From contig QNCQ01000063.1 in NCBI GenBank assembly GCA_003645825.1, positions 1-8,581 of the forward strand: a DNA stretch of 8,581 bases. The letters run 5' to 3'. Shown piece after piece: positions 1-5,070 of this stretch. The DNA comes from Fidelibacterota bacterium. Its GTDB lineage: Bacteria > Fidelibacterota > UBA2242 > B5-G15. Both the position numbers and the translations under genes were made by a program. The notes beneath the pieces are model-generated. The model ran no database searches and was not told where the DNA came from. It saw only the letters and a program-made list of their open reading frames with translations. Each line of letters opens with the position of its first letter. Within the stretch, counting starts at the first letter, position 1.

Positions 1-225
1 ATTCAGAAGAGGCAAAAGGAAACAACTTTCAATCGACCTAACCATATGAAAGAAAGCCTGGGGTACAAGAAAAAAGACTTCGGATGATCCATCGTCCACT
101 ACTTCCGCAAAACTTGATATAGCTACTTGGAAATCGAGCTTATTAAAGGGCATACAAAGAAGAATTTTCTCTTTTCTGGCCTGCTCATCCATAGAAAAAA
201 GATCCAAAATTCGTCCCAATTTCAC
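1..225 (-). CDS. Hypothetical protein, N-terminal fragment (runs off left edge)
   Basis: On the minus strand a frame opens with GTG (225-223) and stays open for 75 codons to the window edge, so the C-terminus is missing. An in-frame TAG lies nine codons upstream of the GTG with no ATG between, which brackets the start. A GAAGGGG ribosome site (234-228) is only 2 nt from the GTG but 8 nt from an in-frame TTG at 219, so the TTG is a real alternative. The peptide begins MKLGRILDLFSMDEQ and continues as alternating hydrophobic strands and helices (KILLCMPF, SEVFFLVPQAFF). I do not recognise the family. The start KILLCMPFNKL resembles the first beta strand of a Rossmann-like fold, but that is weak. 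It is divergent from the NagB/PIG-L gene, with 138 bp between starts. Confidence 0.55.
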   Translation of the reverse strand, partial: MKLGRILDLFSMDEQARKEKILLCMPFNKLDFQVAISSFAEVVDDGSSEVFFLVPQAFFHMVRSIESCFLLPLLN

Positions 226-261
226 ATCCCCTTCAAATTTCGATATAAGCTAAAACATTAT

Positions 262-285
262 GGATAAAAATCAAATTATTTATCC
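262..285. promoter_or_regulatory. Inverted repeat in divergent intergenic region, candidate operator
   Basis: GGATAAA (262-268) and TTTATCC (279-285) are perfect 7-bp inverted arms separated by 10 nt. They lie between two divergent genes, where a regulator could act on both. The surrounding 226-363 segment is strongly AT-rich and must hold promoters for both directions. I find only weak matches: TGTAAT at 303-308 as a plus-strand -10 without a convincing -35, and TTGAAT at 309-314 with a poor -10. The arms might bind a dimeric regulator, but a chance AT-rich match is possible. Confidence 0.3.
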
Positions 286-350
286 CTACAAACAAACTTA
301 TCTGTAATTTGAATTGGAAATGCGTAAATTTAAAGATTTTTTAGCTCTCT

Positions 351-358
351 GAAGGAGG
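351..358 (+). promoter_or_regulatory. Ribosome binding site fixing the GTG start of the fusion gene
   Basis: GAAGGAGG ends 5 nt before the GTG at 364. It is the only good Shine-Dalgarno match here, and it decides for the GTG rather than the internal ATG at codon 24. Confidence 0.8.
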
Positions 359-363
359 CTAAA

Positions 364-2715
364 GTGGGTAAAAAGAAGCGTCTTAATTCTCACGTTGAGG
401 AATATTTTTTGAAAAAGTCAGGCAGGAAACTCATGTACGCTCCTGTAGAAAAGATTCCAGTTATAGAAGTTGATAATTTCCCTGAGCTGGGGAAGATGAC
501 AGCTCTCAGATTTCTGGAATGGGTTCAGAATAATCCAGGTGGCGTCATATCCCTGCCAACTGGAAAGACCCCAGAGTACTTTATAAAGTGGGTCGATTTT
601 TATTTGAATAACTGGGACAAGAAAAAAGTTCAGGCTGAGCTGGAAGAAGTAGGAATCGATCCCGGAAGACATCCTGACATGAAAAGCCTTCATTTTGTTC
701 AAATAGATGAATTCTACCCAATAGATCCCAATCAGCAAAACAGCTTCTATTACTATATACAGAAATTCTACATCGGTAAGTTTGGTCTGGATCCTAAAAA
801 AGCGATGTTTATCAACACTAATGAAATTGGTACTGCGGGGAATCTCCCCGTAAAGGAAATTTTTCCAGATTTAAAGGTTGACTTAAGTTTAAGAACCAGG
901 TGGCCCCGAAATCGCCTGGAGAGATTGCAGAAGAAAACCATTGAATTAGCGGACGAGTTCTGCATGAGGTATGAAGAAAAGATACGGAAAATGGGAGGTA
1001 TAGGCTTCTTCCTTGGCGGCATAGGACCCGACGGACACATAGGCTTTAATGTCAGAGGAAGCGATCACTTTTCCACTACCAGGCTAACCGAAACAAATTA
1101 CGAAACCCAGGCTGCCGCCGCAGTTGATCTTGGCGGGATCGAAACCTCGCGAAACCGTTTAGTCATTACCATAGGATTGGGCACAATCACCTACAATAAA
1201 GATGCCGTGGCAATTATAATGGCAGCGGGAGAAGCGAAGGCAAAAATTGTTGCCGATTCTATCCAGAGCGAACCCAGGATAGAGTATCCCGCCTCTATTC
1301 TTAGCTCCTTGCCCAACGCAAGATTCTATCTGACCCGCGGTGCCACGGTTAACCTGATAGAGAGAAGATGGGAATATCTCGTAAAAAAGGAAGGTTTGAG
1401 CTCTGAAGAAGTGGAAAGGGTAGTTATAGATCTTGCCTTGTCACGTAAAAAGTGCCTGCTCAGCCTGAATAGAGAAGATTACAGTTCAGATAAGGCGGCC
1501 AGTGAACTTCTTCGCAAAACCAGACTCTCCATGGAGGAGATCAACAAAAAAGTATACAATTCAATAACCAGAAAAATCAAAAAAGGAATGGAAACCCCAG
1601 GGAATCAGGTCTACATGCATACCGGACCTCATCATGATGATATTATGCTTGGTTATCTCCCTTATATAGTTCATCTGGTTCGAGACCCAAGCAATAAACA
1701 TTATTTTAACTATATGACCAGCGGTTTTACATCGGTAACCAATAGCTATCTCCTGGAGCTACTGCTTGAGTTAAAAAGGTGGATCAGATCGCGGAAGTTC
1801 CATAGGCTTATGGAGGAGGGATACTTTGATCCCGCTTATATAGATGGGAGAATCAGAGATGTAAATTTATATCTCGACGGGATTGCTGAGAATAGCTATA
1901 CAACCAAGAATGAGGCCACCTCACGGAGGCTATTAAGAAATCTGATAGAGATATACGAAGAAACGGCTCTGGAGTACCTGGAAGATAGAGTTGATGAGTT
2001 GATAAACTACTGTCGTACACAGTATCCCGGGAAAAAAGATATAGAGCACGTACAGAAAATAAAAGGACGAATAAGAGAATGGGAAGCCGATCTGATATGG
2101 CGATATTTTGGGATCAAGGTAACAAATGTCAACCATCTCAGGCTTGGATTCTACAAAGGAGATATTTTTACTGAACTCCCAACAATTGAAAGAGATGTAA
2201 CACCTACATACGAACTTATGAAAAAGATCAGACCGACAGTGATTACTGTAGCTCTGGACCCTGAAGGAAGTGGGCCGGACACCCATTACAAAGTACTCCA
2301 GGCAATCGCAGAAGCTCTAAAATTGTACCAGCGTGATCACGATACCTCCAACCTGAAGATTCTTGGTTACAGGAATGTCTGGTATAGATTTCACCCTGCT
2401 GAGGCGAATATGTATGTACCTGTGAGCCTTAATTCCATGGCAATTTTGAAAAATTCTTTCATGGAGTGTTTTGGATCACAAAGGTCTGCAAGCTTTCCGA
2501 GCTGGGAGTACGATGGGCCTTTCTGTGACCTGGCACAAAAAATTCAGGTCGAGCAGTATACTGCTATCAAAACCTGTCTGGGAAGGGATTTCTTCGTTCA
2601 CAATGAACACCCCCGTCTTCGGGCAACTCATGGGCTCGTTTTTATGAAAGAGTTAACCCCGGAAGAGTTTTACAAACATGCCCAGGACCTAAAAAGGTAC
2701 ACGGAAAATTTATAG
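364..2715 (+). CDS. NagB-like glucosamine-6-phosphate deaminase / PIG-L (LmbE) deacetylase fusion protein
   Basis: The 783-residue protein joins two sugar-active domains. Residues about 40-340 resemble glucosamine-6-phosphate deaminase (NagB: GlcN6P to fructose-6-P plus ammonia): phosphate loop LPTGKTP (64-70), IDEF with D115/E116 matching the E. coli D72 region, and GPDGHIGFN (221-229) with D223 and H225 matching D141 and H143. The third E. coli catalytic residue, E148, corresponds to V230, so plain NagB activity is uncertain. Residues about 412-760 resemble PIG-L/LmbE zinc de-N-acetylases: PHHDD (422-426) supplies ligands and base, and GPDTH (637-641) the distal histidine. About 120 charged helical residues (460-580) separate these motifs, making the protein longer than the roughly 660-residue Bacteroides-type fusions I recall. 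No signal peptide is visible, so it is probably cytoplasmic. The fusion could combine deacetylation and deamination of an amino sugar, which is inference. It is convergent with the AT-hook gene and appears monocistronic. Confidence 0.88.
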   Translation: MGKKKRLNSHVEEYFLKKSGRKLMYAPVEKIPVIEVDNFPELGKMTALRFLEWVQNNPGGVISLPTGKTPEYFIKWVDFYLNNWDKKKVQAELEEVGIDPGRHPDMKSLHFVQIDEFYPIDPNQQNSFYYYIQKFYIGKFGLDPKKAMFINTNEIGTAGNLPVKEIFPDLKVDLSLRTRWPRNRLERLQKKTIELADEFCMRYEEKIRKMGGIGFFLGGIGPDGHIGFNVRGSDHFSTTRLTETNYETQAAAAVDLGGIETSRNRLVITIGLGTITYNKDAVAIIMAAGEAKAKIVADSIQSEPRIEYPASILSSLPNARFYLTRGATVNLIERRWEYLVKKEGLSSEEVERVVIDLALSRKKCLLSLNREDYSSDKAASELLRKTRLSMEEINKKVYNSITRKIKKGMETPGNQVYMHTGPHHDDIMLGYLPYIVHLVRDPSNKHYFNYMTSGFTSVTNSYLLELLLELKRWIRSRKFHRLMEEGYFDPAYIDGRIRDVNLYLDGIAENSYTTKNEATSRRLLRNLIEIYEETALEYLEDRVDELINYCRTQYPGKKDIEHVQKIKGRIREWEADLIWRYFGIKVTNVNHLRLGFYKGDIFTELPTIERDVTPTYELMKKIRPTVITVALDPEGSGPDTHYKVLQAIAEALKLYQRDHDTSNLKILGYRNVWYRFHPAEANMYVPVSLNSMAILKNSFMECFGSQRSASFPSWEYDGPFCDLAQKIQVEQYTAIKTCLGRDFFVHNEHPRLRATHGLVFMKELTPEEFYKHAQDLKRYTENL

Positions 2716-2725
2716 ATCAGGGGTT

Positions 2726-3127
2726 TCATGATTTGTCACTGTCTTCTTTCTTTTTAGAGGACTTCGGTGGTCGACCCCTTCTCCGTTTCGGCTTCTCTGT
2801 CGTTGGCTGCTGTTCTGGTTTTTCTGTTTGTACCTGAGTGCTGGGTTCCTGGTGGGCAGAAGTTTCTGCTACTTCAGACTTAGCCAGCGCTGAGTTACCA
2901 GAAGGAATATCTCCCTTTTCTGCGGTAGCGAAGACTTTTTCCACCCAGGTATCCCTGTCCATCGTTTCATACCAACCACAGTTGTTGCACACCTTGTAGT
3001 AAATCTTATGTCCAAAATAAGAGCTCTTGCGATAAACCACTGTGCCTGAACATACAGCGCACACTTCGCTCGTTTTTGAATCATAAGAACGACCTGGAGT
3101 TTTTTTTGCGCTCGCTTTTCCTGTCAT
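2726..3127 (-). CDS. Small zinc-ribbon protein with C-terminal AT-hook
   Basis: The 133-residue protein has three visible parts. Residues 1-20 are a basic, disordered-looking leader. Residues 21-66 form a zinc ribbon: C23-x2-C26 and C47-x2-C50 flank a YRKSSYFGHKIYYKV strand region and are followed by GWYE. Residues about 72-112 are a low-complexity linker rich in Thr, Glu, Gln, Ser and Pro. The tail KPKRRRGRPPK (112-122) is a textbook AT-hook core (RGRP flanked by basic residues), followed by SSKKK and an acidic end. AT-hooks bind the minor groove of AT-rich DNA, so a DNA-associated role (architectural or transcriptional) is the reasonable inference. The family is not recognised and no catalytic motif is seen. 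It has its own good promoter, a weak ribosome site (AAAGAAAGAG), and ends 10 bp from the convergent fusion gene. Low-complexity tails also occur on proteins with other jobs, so the role is open. Confidence 0.82.
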   Translation of the reverse strand: MTGKASAKKTPGRSYDSKTSEVCAVCSGTVVYRKSSYFGHKIYYKVCNNCGWYETMDRDTWVEKVFATAEKGDIPSGNSALAKSEVAETSAHQEPSTQVQTEKPEQQPTTEKPKRRRGRPPKSSKKKEDSDKS

Positions 3128-3167
3128 GATTCCACTCTTTCTTTGTTATTAACAGAACTCTTGTTTA

Positions 3168-3196
3168 AATATAAGTCCTTTCCCTTTTGAATTCAA
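3168..3196 (-). promoter_or_regulatory. Sigma70-type promoter of the zinc-ribbon/AT-hook gene
   Basis: Read on the minus strand, TTGAAT (3196-3191) is followed after exactly 17 nt by TATATT (3173-3168). These match the -35 and -10 consensus at 4/6 and 5/6 positions. Transcription would begin near 3161, giving a leader of roughly 35 nt before the ATG at 3127. Confidence 0.6.
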
Positions 3197-3265
3197 CAAA
3201 TTAAGGCTCTTTGGCAAAGCAATAGAGAATTCTGCTGAAATTAGAAAACACAGATAAGGGCGCTT

Positions 3266-3421
3266 TTATTTGGCTTTAGCTTGGATTTTACGGTCACTGG
3301 TATAATCAAGATTCGCTATGGTGAAAAGATAGTCATGATCCCATTTACTTGATTGCCATCGATCCAGTTGTTTGCACACTTCATTATATCCTGACACAAA
3401 TGGCATAAGCAGCTGGCTCAT
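3266..3421 (-). CDS. Possible small ORF or gene remnant, 51 codons
   Basis: A minus-strand frame runs from ATG (3421-3419) to TAA (3268-3266), and is open a further 12 codons upstream of the ATG. The peptide has a protein-like, non-repetitive composition with motifs such as GYNEVCKQLDRW and WDHDYLFTIANLDY, ending in a basic tail. No Shine-Dalgarno sequence precedes the ATG and no promoter is evident. I do not recognise the sequence. It could be a small real gene, the C-terminal remnant of a decayed longer gene (it keeps its own stop but has no convincing start), or a chance frame. Length alone is not significant; the amino-acid composition is the only support. Confidence 0.25.
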   Translation of the reverse strand: MSQLLMPFVSGYNEVCKQLDRWQSSKWDHDYLFTIANLDYTSDRKIQAKAK

Positions 3422-3478
3422 AAGATTTTTTACTTGCCCTGGATTATGCTTAGGCTTTCATCTCCTACAGTTAGAGAC

Positions 3479-3515
3479 ATCTGTCACCCCGGCGAACCTT
3501 TGGTTGGGTACAGAT
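3479..3515. other. Strong imperfect hairpin in gene-free region
   Basis: ATCTGT (3479-3484) pairs with ACAGAT (3510-3515), ACCC (3486-3489) with GGGT (3506-3509), and AACC (3495-3498) with GGTT (3502-3505) around a TTT loop. That is 14 base pairs, with one bulged C and one 5-nt bulge (CGGCG) on the left arm. No T-run follows on either strand, so it does not look like an intrinsic terminator. It may belong to a structured RNA or be a remnant of a mobile palindromic element. Confidence 0.45.
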
Positions 3516-3528
3516 ACTTAATTAGTTA

Positions 3529-3598
3529 GTCCTCGTGGAGATTTGCCACCTGAAAGAATAGACTCACATCACAAGTTCCCGTGGAGGTAATACCCCCT
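3529..3598. repeat. Two imperfect direct repeats with CGTGGAG core
   Basis: Unit A (3529-3551) and unit B (3575-3598) align at 16 of 24 positions. They share an identical CGTGGAG core (3534-3540 and 3580-3586) and end in CCACCT or CCCCCT. Within unit A, GTGG (3535-3538) can pair with CCAC (3546-3549). Unit B can form a similar imperfect GTGGAGG/CCCCCTAC hairpin. The shared potential to fold suggests two related small stem-loops rather than simple sequence similarity, though two copies are too few to be sure. Confidence 0.3.
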
Positions 3599-3608
3599 AC
3601 ATTGTGAG
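3563..3608 (-). terminator. Possible weak terminator or stem-loop downstream of arsC
   Basis: On the minus strand, 37 nt beyond the arsC stop, CTCACA (3608-3603) can pair with TGTGAG (3568-3563), enclosing the imperfect hairpin of repeat unit B. A pyrimidine-rich TCTATTCTTT follows. The stem is interrupted and the T-tract is poor, so this is at best a weak intrinsic terminator of the radical SAM-arsC unit, or part of another structured RNA. Confidence 0.2.
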
Positions 3609-3644
3609 GATAAGTAAGTTAGAAAAGCTTTATATCATTTCGTT

Positions 3645-4073
3645 CTACTGTTTCTCTTTCAAACTTTTGATGAATTCTAAAATTTTATCCTTAAGAATGT
3701 CCCTGGTGATTCTGAATGCAGTGAGCTTTCTTTCCTCTGGACCAATTACACGGATCGGGTCTTCGATAAACCAGGTCAAAGTTCCTTTTTTGCTCTTTAG
3801 GTGGGCGCAGCTTGTTGCAGCTACCTCACAAAGTAAGATGACGTAATCGAAATCTATTTGTTCAACCTCGCTGATATGTTTTGACCGATGTCCTTCCATA
3901 GAGATGCCGATTTCATCCATTACCTGGATGGTGTTTGGGTGGACATAAGCCGGACTTGTCCCGGCGCTGTAAACTTCGAACTTGCCCCCTCCGAAGTGTT
4001 TTAAAAGTGCCTCGGCCATCTGGCTCCTTACTGAATTACCTGTGCACACAAATAAAACTTTTAGCTTAGACAT
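3645..4073 (-). CDS. arsC: Arsenate reductase, thioredoxin-coupled LMW-phosphatase type
   Basis: The 142-residue protein reduces arsenate to arsenite through a three-cysteine relay regenerated by thioredoxin. The P-loop VCTGNSVRS carries C10 and R16 (CX5R), which is shared with low-molecular-weight tyrosine phosphatases. C82 and C89 (LCEVAATSCA) and D105 in EDP set it apart as an arsenate reductase. With the start chosen here, all four residues fall on the same numbers as in Staphylococcus aureus pI258 ArsC (Cys10, Cys82, Cys89, Asp105). The ATG at 4073 is preceded by AAAGGG at 6 nt. The ATG two codons upstream abuts that site directly, and a TTG at 4112 would add an unsupported leader. It lies 47 bp behind the radical SAM gene on the same strand and is probably cotranscribed. 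No arsR, arsB or acr3 is in the window. A phosphatase role is possible, but the extra cysteines argue against it. Confidence 0.88.
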   Translation of the reverse strand: MSKLKVLFVCTGNSVRSQMAEALLKHFGGGKFEVYSAGTSPAYVHPNTIQVMDEIGISMEGHRSKHISEVEQIDFDYVILLCEVAATSCAHLKSKKGTLTWFIEDPIRVIGPEERKLTAFRITRDILKDKILEFIKSLKEKQ

Positions 4074-4120
4074 AGACATCCCTTTCTGACTCTTTTTAAG
4101 GATCCGTAACAAAATTTATC

Positions 4121-5026
4121 TTACCAATCCTCCGAGAAAAAACCAAGTCTTTTTGCAAAAGTAGCAACCTCAAGGCATTCGCGATAATCGGGGGAGCGAT
4201 TTATCTCCGGGAATTTTTGGGCCAGGTAATATGGTCTGTACTGACACATGATGTTGAGATAAGTCCGCTCTGGCAAGGTTTCGCTCAAGAATTTTACTAT
4301 CATCCTGGAATCATGAACGTGACCGGGCATTACCAGATGCCTTATCAGTAGCCCCCGATATGCAATCCCGTGGTTATCTGTTTTCAGCGGGCCAACCTGC
4401 CTGTACATTTCCCGTATAGCTCTTTTTGCAAAATCTGGATAGTTTCCTGCGATTGTGAATCTCTCTGAGAGAGAAGAGTCAAAGAACTTGAAGTCCGGCA
4501 TATAGATATCTATCACTCCCTCAACGACTTTCAGGGTTTCCGGTTTTTCATATCCGCTGGAATTGTAAACAATGGGTATATGTAGCCCCTTCTCCGCTGC
4601 AATTTCCACTGCAGCGACAATCTGAGGAAGGAAATGGGTCGGTGTTACAAGGTTAATATTGTGGCATCCCCTGGCCTGTAGCTTTATCATTATATCGGCC
4701 AGTTCAGCGATGGAAATTTCGAAACCCGCTTCTAAGTGGCTGATATCATAGTTCTGACAGAAAACACATCTCAGGTTGCAGCCCGTGAAAAAGATTGTGC
4801 CGGAGCCATTCTTGCCTGTTATAGGAGGTTCCTCGCCGAAATGGGGGAAAGCACCTGATATTTTGGGCAGGCTTCCGCCATTGCATTTCCCTTTTTCCCC
4901 GCTGGTTCGATCCACCAGGCAGTTATGTGGACAGATATCACATTTTTGTAGTTTCTGAAGCAGAAAATCTTTTATTTCAGCCAGACTCCCGCTTTTCAGC
5001 AACTTCAGGTAAGAAGGTTTTTCCAT
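4121..5026 (-). CDS. Radical SAM protein, PflA-like (COG1313-type activating-enzyme family)
   Basis: The 301-residue protein has an N-terminal cysteine cluster CDICPHNC...GEKGKC (C29, C32, C36, C48). The radical SAM signature CNLRCVFC (C83, C87, C90) would bind the [4Fe-4S] cluster that cleaves S-adenosylmethionine. The signature is followed by QNYDIS and by barrel elements typical of the group called putative pyruvate formate-lyase activating enzymes (NLVTPTHF, YNSSGYE, IYMPDFKF, LVMPGH). The true substrate of this group is generally unknown. No glycyl-radical enzyme gene is present, so a PflA role should not be assumed. I chose the ATG at 5026. A TTG two codons upstream (5032) overlaps the apparent -10 element. 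There is no Shine-Dalgarno sequence before the ATG, and the promoter placement suggests a leaderless mRNA. arsC follows 47 bp downstream. Confidence 0.85.
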   Translation of the reverse strand: MEKPSYLKLLKSGSLAEIKDFLLQKLQKCDICPHNCLVDRTSGEKGKCNGGSLPKISGAFPHFGEEPPITGKNGSGTIFFTGCNLRCVFCQNYDISHLEAGFEISIAELADIMIKLQARGCHNINLVTPTHFLPQIVAAVEIAAEKGLHIPIVYNSSGYEKPETLKVVEGVIDIYMPDFKFFDSSLSERFTIAGNYPDFAKRAIREMYRQVGPLKTDNHGIAYRGLLIRHLVMPGHVHDSRMIVKFLSETLPERTYLNIMCQYRPYYLAQKFPEINRSPDYRECLEVATFAKRLGFFSEDW

Positions 5027-5049
5027 ATCCAAAATAATTTAATTATTTT
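5020..5049 (+). promoter_or_regulatory. Candidate queG promoter overlapping the divergent promoter
   Basis: TTTCCA (5020-5025, 4/6 to the -35) and TATTTT (5044-5049, 4/6 to the -10) are 18 nt apart. They would start transcription near 5056, leaving a short leader that contains GAAGG (5063-5067). The -35 lies inside the first codons of the divergent radical SAM gene. It is a weak match, supported mainly by its mirror symmetry with the opposing -10. Confidence 0.3.
5031..5049. repeat. AT-rich palindrome carrying the -10 elements of both divergent promoters
   Basis: AAAATAAT (5031-5038) and ATTATTTT (5042-5049) are perfect 8-bp inverted arms around a 3-nt centre. Each outward arm contains TATTTT, so the palindrome offers one -10-like hexamer per strand in a gap of only 44 bp. 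Confidence 0.5.
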
Positions 5050-5059
5050 ATGGTGTCAA
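5031..5059 (-). promoter_or_regulatory. Promoter of the radical SAM-arsC unit, possibly leaderless
   Basis: On the minus strand a perfect -35 TTGACA (5059-5054) is followed after 17 nt by TATTTT (5036-5031), a 4/6 match to the -10. The -10 ends 4 nt before the ATG at 5026, so the predicted transcription start falls on or beside the start codon. The absence of a ribosome binding site agrees with leaderless translation. Confidence 0.5.
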
Positions 5060-5070
5060 TTTGAAGGCTT

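Larger units (their letters stand above)
3128..3644. other. 517-bp gap without a confident gene
   Basis: This is the only long gene-poor stretch of the window. Its left part holds the promoter of the AT-hook gene. The middle (3266-3421) carries a short minus-strand frame that may be a gene remnant. The right part (3470-3610) is rich in local base pairing: a long hairpin, two imperfect GTGGAG repeats and a 6-bp closing inverted repeat. I find no tRNA, rRNA, known riboswitch consensus, terminal inverted repeats of an insertion sequence, or target-site duplication. The segment also serves as the downstream region of the arsC operon. Confidence 0.6.

Noticed and set aside
2869..3084. Second minus-strand frame inside the AT-hook gene
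   Set aside because: It is an alternative-frame shadow. The zinc-ribbon cysteines, AT-hook and promoter all fit the longer frame at 2726-3127.
3480..3510. Minus-strand AAAGGTTCGCC resembling a tRNA T-arm
   Set aside because: The following bases do not close a T-stem, and no anticodon stem, D-arm or acceptor pairing can be found around it.
3479..3515. Hairpin as a Rho-independent terminator
   Set aside because: No T-tract follows on either strand, and the stem is interrupted by a 5-nt bulge.
3430..3610. Riboswitch, bridge RNA of an IS110-like element, or group II intron fragment
   Set aside because: I compared by eye with the conserved cores I know and found no match. No transposase or reverse transcriptase motifs, terminal repeats or target duplications are present.
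3604..3846. Plus-strand open frame of 80 codons opposite arsC
   Set aside because: It lies almost wholly antisense to the well-supported arsC frame, has no ribosome site and encodes no recognisable motif.
4073..4112. Longer ArsC starting at the TTG at 4112
   Set aside because: The extra residues have no family counterpart and no ribosome site. The ATG at 4073 has AAAGGG at good spacing and restores the standard ArsC residue numbering.
4121..5026. Naming the radical SAM gene pflA
   Set aside because: The family resemblance is to uncharacterised PflA-like proteins with an extra N-terminal cysteine cluster, and no pyruvate formate-lyase or other glycyl-radical enzyme is nearby.
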